A program made the translations under genes and the position numbers. Shown piece by piece: positions 45,682 to 56,440 of a stretch of 64,000 bases of DNA. Each line of letters opens with the position of its first letter. The first letter of the stretch is position 1. Under the pieces are notes generated by a model that worked only from the letters and a program-made list of their open reading frames with translations, ran no database searches and was not told where the DNA came from. Source of the stretch: Topomyia yanbarensis (Eukaryota; Arthropoda; Insecta; Diptera; Culicidae); the NCBI RefSeq assembly GCF_030247195.1, contig NC_080671.1, positions 183,189,725 to 183,253,724 of the forward strand, in the 5' to 3' direction.

Positions 45682-47307
45682 TACAGGGTGTTTGGTTCAT
45701 GGATAAGAATCTCTCGGGGGGTGATAGACTGCCATATTTAGAGAAAAAATTGTTCTACACATACCATCAAATCTCAACCGTTACAGAGTTATTGAACTTT
45801 TTGTGTAAAAAACTTATTTGTCTTAAAATACCTCTAATTTTAAAAGTATACTTTGTATTTTAAATGTTTCAGTTTCATTTGAATGGTGAGAAAATTTCCT
45901 ATTGAATGGTGTTCTCATATCTTTTAAGTAATTAGTTTTAATTACCTTTTAACTGTAAAGTAATTAAAAGTTAATGTTTTGAGGAGGTTTTTGCTAATTT
46001 TCTCGAAATAATGAAGTATGATTATAGCAATATCCATTATCCAAAAGTTGGGTTTTAGGACGATTCATGATTTGTTCTTGAACGTCTTATTTCTATCTCT
46101 TCTCATTTCTTTGTAATTTCGTTACTATACTTTTCCTGTAACCGACTTGCAAGTGCTTAAAAGACTCTAATCTAAAAATATGCTTTATATCGTTATTTAC
46201 AAGATTTCATTGGAAAGCTGAGAAAATGTCCTATCAGTGTATGTACAAATATCTTTTAGTTAAGTGTACTAAATGATTTTTTACTAACGAAATAACTCAA
46301 AATTTGTGTTTTTTGGAGAGTTTTTTAATTATTCTAATTAGTAATCAACAAAATTTATCGTAACTATTGTTCATTTGATGCCCCTTAATATTCTCTATGA
46401 CTTTTTATTAGACACTTTGTCTATATCTCTTTTCATTTTGCTGCTATTTAATAGTTAACACAGCATGAGCTCGCCACAAATGTAGTGGGTTCGAAATCAT
46501 TATTTTTGCATATGAAACGATGTGATTAAAACGATTTTACGTCGAAACCAAAAGAGATAATTGAATGGAGTCAAAGAAAGAACTGTAGAACTTGCTGAGA
46601 TGCATTATTTCCATGATAATAATGGTGATGTTTATTATTTACTATTTTAAGAAAATTAACGAAAATGCTAATAATAGCACTAACGTTAAACTAATTTACT
46701 TTTAAAAGAATACTAAATTCACTTAACTGAAAGGTATTAATACATTTTTCACTGTAAAATTTTCCTGGCTTTTGAATAAAAAGAAAAAAAAAAGTACAAT
46801 AAGTGCCGTAATTTTTCAATTAGAGCTGGTACTAGTGAAAATGAGATAAAAATGTCCAAGTTGAATAACCCAAAATCATGAAAATAAGAAAAGGTAAGTG
46901 TATCATGTCAAAGAACAAATTTGCTTAATTTGACTCATCAAGACTAACAATCTGAATTATTAAAATGATGAGGTTAACTATTAGGATTTTCCAGAATTGA
47001 ACGAAAAATCGTTTGAAATTTTCAATAAATTTCTTTGAAAAGGCTACTTAAACTCATTAACTGAAACATGTGAGGGCGTCACTCAATGCGAAATTTTCTC
47101 ACCTTTCGAATGGAACTAAAACATTTAAAATACAAAGTACACTTTTAAAGTTAGAGGTATTTTAAGACAAATAAGTTTTTTACACAAAAAGTTCATTAAC
47201 TCTGTAACGGTTAAGATTTGATGGTATGTGTAGAACAATTTTTTTCTCCAAATATGACAGTCTATCACTTCCCGAGAGATTCTTAACCATGAACCAAACA
47301 CCCTGTA
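45682..47307. mobile_element. 1.6-kb non-autonomous element with about 230-bp TIRs
   Basis: The ends tacagggtgtttggttcatg and, read back from 47307, tacagggtgtttggttcatg start arms of about 230 bases (45682-45913, 47073-47307) with few mismatches. TA flanks both ends. Inside, a unit of about 320 bases is duplicated ('cctctaattttaaaagtata' at 45831 and 'gactctaatctaaaaatatg' at 46164 with similar continuations) and inverted echoes run to the other side. No ORF over 60 codons, so it depends on a transposase elsewhere. Confidence 0.85.
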
Positions 47308-47578
47308 TATATACTTTTTACTAACAAAAACTACTTTTTGAGTAAATATTGCACGATATAATCACTGTAAACCGAATAAAAAAAATTTCTTCCTATTATT
47401 TCGAAGAAAAATGAACGAATTTTTCAGTAAAATATGAGATTTTTCGGTTTTCATGAAGCCATTTTCCGAAACTAGAACTTTTTCTATTTTTTTGTGGAAT
47501 GTAAACAACAACAAGTAGGCCACCAATCAAAGCAAAGCTAATGATTGATTTTATAAAATCATTTCTAACGTAATTTAT

Positions 47579-47768
47579 GGTAATCGTATTTTTTTATTTT
47601 GATTATAGAGCTTTTAACCTTATGGTCATTCGCCTCTTTTCGGGTTAGAAAAATCTCTTTAGAAAAATTTCAAACCCTATGTTCGGGGTTGGGAATCGAA
47701 CCCAGGTGAGCTGCGTACAAGGCAATCGATTTGCCAACTACGCTATGCCCAACCCCGGTAATCGTATT
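47579..47768 (-). mobile_element. tRNA-derived SINE with 12-bp TSD
   Basis: On the minus strand, from 47756: ggggttgggcatagcgtagt, a box A-like region, box B as gggttcgattcccaac, and the acceptor-like ggggttg/caacccc pairing of a tRNA head, then a short body and an A-rich tail ending near 47591. Flanked by ggtaatcgtatt at 47579-47590 and 47757-47768, a perfect duplication as made by LINE machinery. The anticodon loop has a mismatched stem, so it is a SINE, not a tRNA gene. Confidence 0.9.
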
Positions 47769-48960
47769 CTATACGGCATCTGTTACACAACTGATGTGAA
47801 TATTTCCCAACAGATTTCGCAAAGATCTGTTTGATACGCTCAGTACGCACCCGGAGAATATTTTCTTTTGGCAAACAAATTAGCCCTTATCAGCCTATCA
47901 AACCAAAAAAATAAATTTGATTTTTTGCCATATTTCATATGTATGGTACTTTCCACTCATCGGAAATATTAAAAACCTTATTTAATCAAAACAGTGAGCC
48001 CGGTGGAGAAATTATTTCATAGTACGGATCATTAGATCATTGGCCATTTTACTGCTTAGAGTGACATTGCCTAAAAAACTTGTCAAATGCTTAAAATGTA
48101 GATTAGATAGGACGTTTTTTTGTTGTTTCGGTCAGAAAGGCGATGTTAGGCAGAGCTTCACCCTGGGAAATATTTACGCCGCGGCAGAACATTTGTTCTT
48201 GCCAGCTCCAATATTCCATCACTGTTGCCAGGTGCTCTGGCACCGACACGCTCGGCTTAGTTGCCCTTTCTCAGCAGACGATGGATTTAGTCGACAGGAC
48301 GTTCTGGTATAACTAAAACAAGTGTAACACACGAATGATGCCGCACGCGCATGCGACCCCCGATTTTGTACTCGGTTCAGTTTAACTTCGAAGTTAAATG
48401 GGCTGGCCATCGAATGAAATCAGTTTTCTTCCATCTCAAAGAGGTGGAGCTTCGAACGTAAACTGTTCAAGATTAGCGGTTCGAAGCATAATTAGCGGGA
48501 ACCAATCAACCAATCAGATAATTTAAATCGAGTTTTCCGTGTGGGAAATTTGTTTTCCAAAGAAAATGTCCTCTGGATGCTAATAGTTGTAGTAGTGAAT
48601 TATTGAAATAAATTGTGTTGCCTATGTTAAAAGGTTCGTGTAATTTCTTAGACTTTCCACTTAACTACCACCGTCATCTTTGAGATACTAATTTGTAAAA
48701 AACGTAGGACCTAACCACCAGGTGAAACATCATTTCTCTCGTTAATCCGTCGACAAACCGGTGCCAATAACTACGTTTTCAGCATTCATTAAGTTTTTCA
48801 TTTGCGTTTCTAACGTTGCGGAACAAATCGGGCGATCCTACATTCAAAAAGTTCTTATAGGAGGATTTCGTACAATTCTGAGTGCTTTCTACCCACCACG
48901 AAGTGGGAGAACGTCCACTGCTGTTTGCGCCGGGTCTCGTTTCGTCTGACCTTTAATCGC
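47769..48960. other. 1.2 kb without recognisable gene
   Basis: Frames of 90 (+, 48040) and 63 codons show no motif. A pair of phrases 'aacttcgaagtta' (48385) and 'cttcgaacg' are short palindromes only. Its right end borders the LINE endonuclease fragment and may include decayed LINE sequence. Confidence 0.35.
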
Positions 48961-48999
48961 AGTGTCGATAATCAAGCCAGTTAAAACCTAGTCTTCTTC

Positions 49000-49340
49000 C
49001 ACCGGAGAAATTTCTTGTTTTGATTCGATTGCTTGAGATATAGTAGATGCGCCTTTGGCCGCGGTGGTGGAGTAGTCAAGATCATATTGAAATTGTCGCG
49101 AATATCATGCAGTAAGATAGATCGGTTATCAACGTGAAGACAACCCTATGATATACCGTGGGAGTTGAAGTCTCCTTGAACCAGTTGAGGTGTGATGTAT
49201 AGGGAAACAATGTCTGCCTTTGATTCGGACTTGACAAACGACAACTTCAATATCTGGTACCGAGGATTAACTCGGCCCTGGCGAATAATGTTAAAATTGT
49301 GGAAGATCTAGGTCGGAAGTTAACCAAATACATCGTGTTA
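49000..49340 (-). pseudogene. LINE APE endonuclease fragment
   Basis: The minus-strand frame from about 49310 reads FHNFNIIRQGRVNPR, SFVKSESKADIVSLYITP, then QGDFNSHGIS, a stop, GCLHVDNRSILLHDIRDNFN and ILTTPPPRPKAH. GDFNSHG...WG is the metal/catalytic motif block of the apurinic-like endonuclease of Jockey/CR1/R1-type LINEs; here the tryptophan codon has become TAG. The part before it is shortened, and the SDH motif downstream was not found. It lies 3' of the RT fragment at 50490 on the same strand, so it belongs to a different copy, because endonuclease precedes RT in an intact LINE. Confidence 0.72.
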
Positions 49341-50059
49341 AACATAGAAAACTTATGGGAATGAAATATAGGGACACTTGGGGATTTTTATGTCCCATGA
49401 GGGAATTCCTGTTAGTTTCTAAGATTTTTGAGACGAGGAGCCACTTACTTCAGTTTTGTAATAGCACCCATCAAAGGACATCTCAGGCCTTTACGAGGAA
49501 GTTAGGAGAGGAAATGATTTTCTATTTTAGAAAATTTATAGGCACATTAGAACATGTTCCCTCAATAGGATTATGAGACACTCGCTCTTTAGTAGACAAG
49601 GGAGCGTAGAAATTAGTCGTCGTTACTACGCTTCTACATTGGGTAGATATATGACCCAATTGATCGTAATGATGGCATGCCCTAATGCATAAAAAGGCGA
49701 ACAGGTAGACGAGCCTTATTCAAAAAACAAAATTTGGAAGAGTAGACCCGGCGATAGGCTCGATATGAGACTTATTGAAAATAAGTTCTTATACTCCTCG
49801 ATTTTTGCTAAGCGCAATTGCTTGCAAACCAGAATTTTCACTGACTGTTCTGGAAGGACCCAACCCCATATTTTGCAATTAAGGTCGAAGACTACACCAT
49901 CAATTTCTACTTCCCAGAAGGTACGTAGACAAGATACTTTTTCGTAAACGGCCGATTGTTGTTTAATTAGTTTACGCGATATATCGATGATGTTAAATGG
50001 GTTATCTTCGGTCCGGAAGTAGAGTAGGATAGAGTAATTGGTACTTAGCTGTGGAACAT

Positions 50060-50292
50060 TTAATCGGTATTAAGTCAGACCGAACTATCGAGAAAAACGA
50101 GTTTAAAGTTTGAATCACAGCATCCTTTACATTGTAATTGGAAATTTATTTTCGCCATAATTCTTGCTTATTGTTACAAATTTCAAATCTGGCAAAAGTC
50201 GAATACAGCTGAAGAAATTCTTTATCCAGTGCTATCATTATCTCATTTTTTATGTTTTGCGACTTAGTCCGGTCTGACTTAACACCGACCAT
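50060..50292. mobile_element. Short TIR MITE (ggtnttaagtcagacc ends)
   Basis: ggtattaagtcagaccgaac from 50066 and ggtgttaagtcagaccggac read back from 50286 are matching ends; similarity continues weakly ('gagaaaaacgag' / 'caaaacataaa'). Interior of about 190 bases is AT-rich and non-coding. Confidence 0.68.
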
Positions 50293-50489
50293 TTGTAGTA
50301 TCAGTAATCAACAAACACATTTTCGCTGAGCCGTCGTTCACACAGCCCGTTAACAAAGAGTATTTCCAAATAGCCACCAGGTATTATCCGGAAATTTTCA
50401 CTTTCACTTACACCATGTCTGAACTTTCATCACTACGAGTAAAAATCACGCCGAATCTTACTACCCACTCGGGAAATAATTATTTTCCC

Positions 50490-50691
50490 GGCCCTGCACA
50501 GTAAATTTTCAGATCATCAGCATATATGCCTTTAGAAGACGATAATTGACTGCAGAGATCGTTCGCAGATAGCACAAATAGGAGAAGTCCGAGATGGCTC
50601 CCTTAAGGAACGCCCAATGTAATGTGGAAAGGATAGTGTAGTTCCAAGTCGCACCGAGGTGTTACAGTTCGCAAGGTACGTGAAGATCCAA
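50490..50691 (-). pseudogene. LINE RT fragment, 3' half (YADD)
   Basis: The minus strand reads IFTYLANCNTSVRLGT from 50691, then (frame change) GVP, a stop, GSHLGLLLFVLSANDL and YADDLKIYC. These are the RT blocks between motif A and motif C of Jockey/CR1-like LINEs; YADD (50513-50524) holds the catalytic aspartates. It continues the RT reading that stops at 54369, the 3.68 kb between being an insertion. Downstream coding is not recognisable below about 50490. Confidence 0.72.
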
Positions 50692-50879
50692 TAGACCTTT
50701 CTCGTCAAAAAATTTTATATGATAGGATGCTTCCTTTTTATCCCCAATTCGTTACTGCCCATTGCCGCGAAGATTTGGTACCTCTAACTATTGAAAAAAT
50801 CAAAAATAGTGCGAGCTGCTCCTTTAACCCCATATTCTGAATACCTATCTTGCCTTGTTTCCCCGCATTTTTACACCAT

Positions 50880-51130
50880 TTGGATGAATTTCCTTTTTTT
50901 TCTGCATATATATTAGTAAATCTACAGATTTTGCATTTTCACTGCAGATGTTTTGCAGATTACAAATATTTAGCAGAACTAAGCCTATGCCAGCCAATTT
51001 ATACACAGGCCTTCAACATTTTTGATAATTTAAAATGTATACATACTACATTTCTATGTCAAATTTATTGAAGATTTTTGTAGCAATCTGCAGACTTTTA
51101 TATTTTTACTGCAGGCTATTGTTTGAATAG
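50880..51130. repeat. 'ctgcagatttt' word array
   Basis: Repeated words ctacagatttt, ctgcagatg, ctgcagactttt, actgcaggct with T-rich spacers, ending 'agacctggcatcactg' (51129-51144). The reversed end cagtgatgcca resembles the agcgatgcca end of the hAT-like MITE at 5782-6068. Possibly the same MITE superfamily; left end not found. Confidence 0.4.
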
Positions 51131-52079
51131 ACCTGGCATCACTGATGCTGAAATGATACATTCATATACCTGTCAAAAACATAGAGCATTGCATGATAAT
51201 GTATAACCTCACTTTTCTGACAGTTCAGTGTGCTTGTTTACCAAAGACTTGTTTACATGGACTTTTAAAATTTACATTACTTGAATACTTTCGATGCTCT
51301 TTGAAAGACTATCAACTCAAGAGGGATGAGGATTGGAACAATGGGAACCTGGTGCCACATTATGCAACCAATTCGAATCGACCTTTTCACACAAGCTTGA
51401 ATACAATAAACCTTTCGTTTCGAGATGCGTAGTCACCCCTGGTTCATACATTGACCAATCGGCGCTGGATGCAAAACCCGGTGGCATATGCTGAATCGTA
51501 AGATCAAGCATTGGGCTATAAAACGATTGCTTTCTGAATGATAGATAAGGATTTGTACACATTTGTTTGTTTGCTCGTGGGTTAAGTCCTAACAAGATGA
51601 TCCGATATATTACTCATTTTAAGGTGGTGAAGGTTACCTTAACTTTATAGGTAACGAATTCGGTCGATGATAAGTTGTTGAAATGATCGTTCAATGCCCA
51701 TACCGAAAAACGTTTCCATTGGTCAGAATGCCTACCAGCGTATGATAGCTGCTATTCGTGTTCAAGTTCCATTTCAGCAAAAGTTTCGTCGATTGACGAT
51801 TATCGCATTGTCGTTGATTTAGCCGGCAAATGCAAAACAGTGCTCGGCACTGACGATAAGGAGTAAGAAGGATTTGATAGGAGTGATAAGAATGCAGAGC
51901 AGGGAGGAGAAATTATATGTAAATTTATATTATATCCCGAGTTGCCATCATTTTTGCACCGCAATAAAGCTTTCTGCAACTGCTGTCGTGTTCAAATTGG
52001 CAGGAAATAACTAGGCAGCGAATGATAAATTGCATAGTCAATTTATTTACTTTTTCGGAAGGATAAGTAATTAGTATGT

Positions 52080-52250
52080 TGTGAATATATATGTGTCGCC
52101 GGTGCCGTGTGTTATGGTGGTACCGGACGGAACCGTTGGTCAGCAGACCGTCCTTGTCGTACTGGTCATAGATGCGACGTTTTTTCTCATCTGATAGCAC
52201 TTGACATGTTTCGGAGATCTGTCTTAACGCTCTCTACTTAGCGCAGGATA
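52080..52250 (-). pseudogene. DnaJ (J-domain) fragment, Mrj/DNAJB6-like
   Basis: The minus strand from about 52240 reads ALRQISETCQVLSDEKKRRI and YDQYDKDGLLTNGS, followed by VRYHHNTRHRRH. This is the last helix of the J domain and the start of the Gly-rich linker in Mrj-like co-chaperones, which stimulate Hsp70 ATPase. Family proteins usually have SEAYEVLSDEKKRRIYDQYGKDGL, so the copy has drifted. The HPD-containing part is missing, an in-frame stop lies just upstream and unrelated AT-rich sequence follows. It is a fragment: a retrocopy, a captured exon, or the last trace of a gene. Confidence 0.72.
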
Positions 52251-52689
52251 CGCGAAACCGCTGCTAGCTTTCGAAAGAAAATTCCTAGCTGCTGCTACTC
52301 TATCAGTCTCTCTCTCGACTGAGGACTACAATTTCGGTCGACTAAATTGTGCTATGAAAATTGTACTTCCTGGAATTTCACCTAACGAGATCAATTCATT
52401 GTGAGGAATTTCGCTGCGTTCCAATATTGCTTACCTCTGTAGGTGATGATGTGTGTGAATTCACTTCGGCAGCCAGGTCTTATGTTTTGGGTAATTTTGC
52501 TATCTTATTCTGCTGAATAAATCATCTTGGTAAAGCCTCTACGTTATACTATGGTGACTTTAAAAACGCATTGCTATTTAATCTTGTAGCTCTTGGCAAG
52601 TCAGTCCTGGCACTGTTCTCGACTAATCCTGTCACTATACCGTTGACGTTGCACTTATTACGGTGATCAAACTTGGCGAGAGCGGCAGT

Positions 52690-52983
52690 GGTTTCGTCGG
52701 AATTGTTCACTCGACAAGCAGGAAGTGCAAGGACTTATGCCTGAGCCCCTCGTTGAAACCTTCGTCCTGTCGGAGTGTTAGCTTCGTCCGATACCGGAGC
52801 GTATTGCTGAGCCGAAGCAGTCTGCTACTGGCGCTGCTTCCTTCGAATCGGAATCGCTGAATATTCCCGTTAGCCGAATGTCCAATGTGGCCGAAGGCAA
52901 ACCGATTGCAGCAACACCACCAACCGTAGCTGAAATTTTGGCCTTTAATCCAAGTCCCTGCCATTGACATAGCGACAGACGAG
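52690..52983 (+). pseudogene. Coding-like remnant, unknown protein
   Basis: One + frame reads DKQEVQGLMPEPLVETFVLS, EC, a stop, then LRPIPERIAEPKQSATGAAS and VSRMSNVAEGKPIAATPPTV before a stop near 52981. Composition is protein-like (GC-rich, balanced residues) against an AT-rich background, and it is broken by one in-frame stop. Reverse-strand frames are also long (138 codons) but less protein-like. I do not recognise the family. Confidence 0.35.
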
Positions 52984-53551
52984 TGCGGCGCAGGTTGGAC
53001 CATCGATTGACTCGGTGCCGGACAGGGCGAAACAGCTGAAACAAGAGCGGACCTAGTATGGGGTGTACAGGGCATCAATTGCCATAGATTACCAAAATGC
53101 TCTGCGACTAACATTGTGAACAAAACAAACCAAACGAAATTGATCGCAACAACGATAAAATAATCTAAATTCTACCCAAACATTTGAAAATGAGAAAAAG
53201 GCAAAAGAAGTTTTGGTCGAATTCATTATAATTCTATTTAAAAATTGAATTCTGTTTTATTTAGTTTGATTGCGCATATTGTATCAGACACACCCCTTAA
53301 TTCATTGAGTACGTATTTCACTGCCTTTATAATCCTTTTGGAATCAGTTACAATAATCCTTTATAATCATTTTATAAAAAGTGTATTGCTAGTTAGGACT
53401 TTTATATCAGCCGGGCTCTTTTATAATTTGTTATAACATCATTATCAAAATTCTTCATAATCCATTGTTGCGTTATGTTTATGTACATGGCCAGATAGAT
53501 AGTTTTTAACTGGGACGGAACGTGTGGATACAAAAAAACCTAATGTCAATT

Positions 53552-53628
53552 GTAGCCAGGGGGAGCTGTCAAATGCAGCCAAAGGGAACCGTCAAATGCA
53601 GTCAGGGGGGACTGTCGAATGTAGCCAG
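53552..53628. repeat. 23-bp minisatellite, 3.3 copies
   Basis: Consecutive 23-base units starting gtagccagggggagctgtc (53552), gcagccaaagggaaccgtc (53575) and gcagtcaggggggactgtc (53598), each ending (a/g)aat, then a partial unit. Non-coding. Confidence 0.85.
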
Positions 53629-54368
53629 TCCATTTAAAATATGTGAGGAAGAAAGAGTGGCTATGCAAGACAAGAGATAAAATGAACAGAAAAAAGAAAA
53701 AGAAAACATCTATCCACAGGTTCTGTCCCAGAATTTTAATAGAGAACATCAAAATTCGATTTGTTTGCATTTGGCAGTAGGCCTTTTTCAAATGTTTGGC
53801 TAGAAATTCCTTGCTTCTTCAATGAATCATGTACAAGAAAAGTAAAAATGTTAAAGTTAACGGAACAATGTATGATGCCGACATCAATTAAAAAATACAG
53901 CTGAGCGACCTTGTTGGGAAAGTGTTAACATTTGGAAGCGAACCAAACCAAGTTTCTCTATGATCGAATCAACAAAAAATTCCAAGATCATGTAAACAAT
54001 CTCTTTGAACTGTCAAAAAAGTGAGGTTAAACATTACCATGTAACGTTCTCCACCGAGAGGTTCACTTTAGTTTGTTTACATAACCAATGATCTTTGTAC
54101 CGCGACTCACCACTTCATTTGCCGCGTTGCCAGGAAGCCAAGCAAAAATATACAAAACAGTGCTGCCCAAACACATATTTTGAGTCCCACCATTCTTGCA
54201 AAGGTGAAAAAAATACTCAACATTCCTGCATTTTTTAAATTTAAAAAAATCATTAAAAAATCACGATAGCTCTAAAAAGTCTCATTTCAGCGGAAATATT
54301 CTTAAAAATGTGTAGTCTTTTGAATAAAAATAAGAAAAAAGGGGGTTAGGTCGGACGAGAAAGGTCTA

Positions 54369-54640
54369 TTAGTCAGCCAGTCCGACAGTTCAGTCCGTCT
54401 TAGCTTTTCCACAGCGAGCTGATGAGATACACGGTCGAAAGCTTTCGAGAAGTCGATGTACATCGCATCGATCTATTGTTGTTTTTTCCAATTTATCAAT
54501 CAGCGAGGACACGTAGCTCATCAGATTAGTATTTGTCGAGCACTTTCTTACAAAGCCATGTTGGTCCAAGAGTGATGATGTGTTTTAAAATAGATGGACT
54601 ACTTTTCCTTAAAACCTCGGAAAACGAACGAGCGAACGAG
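54369..54640 (-). pseudogene. LINE RT fragment, 5' half (motif A)
   Basis: The minus strand reads LLDQHGFVRKCSTNTNLMSY, VSSLIDKLEK, then after a one-base change in frame DAMYIDFSKAFDRVSHQLAV and EKLRRTELSDWL ending at 54369. DFSKAFD is RT motif A with a catalytic aspartate. The next blocks of the same domain start at 50691, across the TIR-bounded insertion. Upstream sequence to 54640 is only weakly recognisable. Confidence 0.75.
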
Positions 54641-55141
54641 ATTCAACTCTTGGATTACTTGTTCTACTTAAATTATTTTTGAAAGTATTCATTTGATGCC
54701 ATGACAAAACATTCATATATTAACAAATTTTCTACGTGATAATGAGAATTGTCTGCCCTTAAAGAACATTCTGCACGTATTACACCGAATTGGACTATCA
54801 CAGAAGCATATTCTTTAAAAGCGTGGTAAAAGCGCACTATGAATCAAATCATCTAGAAGTGTTTGGTGCACTTATTTGTTGTAACCAAATGACCAAGTGC
54901 AGCGAAGGTACTCAGACGATTGGACTTAAATGAGCACTTTTATCACACTTTGAAATAGTATGCTCAATTGTGTAATAGTCAAATTTGGTGTGAAATTGGC
55001 AATATTATACGTAAGGCGTCAGTGATACACTGAATTTCTATGCATAAATGTACATAAAAACGAAACTCTAACCTTTTCAATAGAATAAAATCTCAACATT
55101 TTTTTCTACGTCAAAGCATTTTCCAGGCATCTTTCAGTTCC
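54641..55141. other. 500 bp AT-rich, nothing recognised
   Basis: No ORF, repeat match or TIR found. It lies upstream of the candidate promoter at 55142. Confidence 0.35.
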
Positions 55142-55172
55142 TTTATAAGTACAGTAGCATCTCGGCTTCAGA
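55142..55172 (+). promoter_or_regulatory. Candidate core promoter (TATA + initiator)
   Basis: tttataag at 55142-55149, with the first T of TATAA at 55144, lies 26 bases upstream of an initiator-like cttcagaa whose A (55170) would be +1. Spacing is standard for RNA polymerase II. It precedes an ATG-free leader and a signal-peptide exon on the same strand. Confidence 0.5.
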
Positions 55173-55410
55173 AAACAACCATATCTAAACGAGTGTAGTC
55201 TTCTCGCCATTTACCTCGTATAGCAACTAGTAGCGGATTCCAATTACCAAACTTCCAACGCTAGCTCCAACCGTGTTGAGCAAACAGCAATCAGCCTCAC
55301 CATCGACGCCGTCAAGCAACAAACAGCCGTGAAAAGGAAATTGCATCTCCGCTTCCAACACCTCTGTGGTATATCAAAAAACAGACGTCAGTTTTCGATC
55401 AGCCCATTCT
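55170..55410 (+). other. Candidate non-coding first exon (5' UTR)
   Basis: 241 bases with no ATG in any frame, GC-moderate, running from the initiator to a consensus donor GTGAGT at 55411 (attct/gtgagtgtg). An ATG-free stretch of this length has a low chance expectation and fits a leader. It would splice over a roughly 970-base intron to the acceptor before 56385. Confidence 0.5.
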
Positions 55411-56384
55411 GTGAGTGTGTGTTTTTTTGTTCCACTACCATGGGGATGTATCCGACTAATGTAAAGCAAAACAAGCATCGGTGGCGCTGTGGCGTGGCGT
55501 ACTCCCTTTTTTCATCGCTTACACAAGTACCTACTGCGCAAAGATCTTGGACTTTTGTCCAACTCCTCGCCGGTTATGCAAAAATCGAACTGATCTAAAC
55601 CAAGCGATAACGGGGTGCAGTAGCAAAACCGCAGCAACTCTGGCATGTAGATGCCGGTATGGGGAAACGGTTCCCTCTCCATCTAATGTAGATGCAACCG
55701 AGTGGCATAATGATGGCGAAACCGTGGGCAGAACCCAGAAGCAGCCGCAGCGTGACTAAATTCTGTACATCCCCGGAGCGGATGACCGTCCTACGAGAAA
55801 GAACTACTTTTTCCTACCCGTAAACCCGTGGGCTCCGGGTCGATACGTAACGGCTGTTATAGAACAGTCACGTAGTCGGGAAAATGTGGGACTTTCCCAA
55901 GCTTCCTCTCCGCCAGCTGCTGCTGCTGCCAATAATGTTAAATGCTGCAAACGAGGAAAAAGCATGAAACCAGCCACCGACCGCTCGCTCGCTGCTGCCC
56001 AGACCCGGGATGAACCACGATGAGGCTTTCGGCGGGGTGATAGCGTCGATCGAGGTCGTGTTGCACTCAGCTGGGAATAACAGTAAACCTTGTGAGGATG
56101 GCGTAAACACAAGTGAACACAAAAACCTGGCGAGAGCCATTTTGATTGCCCGAGTGCTGAGTGCTGTTTTTTTTTCGTTTGGGCATGTTTCGTAGGTGCG
56201 ATCAGGTTCGAGGGTATGGCTTGGGTGGGGTTTATTTTCTCGCGGTGCGGGGGGAGATTTGTTTCCCTCGAGCATAATGTTCTCGGTGAGAACATATCCA
56301 CCCGGAAACAAATGATGATTGTCGGTTTGTGTTATTTCTACGTGTTACTAATTTTTACTCTTCTCTGTTTTCTTTTCTTTGCAG

Positions 56385-56440
56385 CAAAAATGAAAATATT
56401 TTTGCCATTAGTGGTGTGGATCGTGCTGTTTTTTCGGACG
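56385..56440 (+). CDS. First coding exon of a secreted or membrane protein
   Basis: A polypyrimidine tract and acceptor (tcttttctttgcag, ending 56384) are followed by 5 leader bases, an ATG at 56390 in context caaaaATGa, 17 codons and a consensus donor at 56441 (acg/gtaagt). The codons give MKIFLPLVVWIVLFFRT, a positive N end followed by a hydrophobic core: a signal peptide interrupted by an intron in phase 0 right after the core. Such short signal-peptide exons are common in insect genes for cuticle, immune or secreted proteins. The mature protein lies downstream, beyond what I can identify, so function is unknown. Confidence 0.72.

Larger units (their letters stand above)
50692..54368. mobile_element. 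3.7-kb TIR-bounded insertion splitting a LINE RT
   Basis: tagacctttctcgtc (50692-50706) and gacgagaaaggtcta (54354-54368) are perfect 15-bp inverted ends, and the same LINE RT is read up to each edge from outside. TA could be the target duplication. No transposase is recognisable inside; it holds a DnaJ fragment (52080-52250), a second coding-like stretch (52690-52980) and a 23-bp minisatellite. Beyond the 15 bases the arms do not match, so an alternative is two solo ends or a composite. Confidence 0.6.

Noticed and set aside
47690..47757. Functional tRNA gene on the minus strand
   Set aside because: Anticodon stem mismatched; followed by SINE body, A-rich tail and a TSD.
48960..54640. One LINE covering endonuclease and both RT fragments
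   Set aside because: Endonuclease lies 3' of the RT on the same strand, opposite to LINE order, so at least two copies are involved.
55804..56311. 165- and 147-codon reverse ORFs as genes
   Set aside because: They overlap each other in different frames and lie antisense within the intron of the better-supported + strand gene start.
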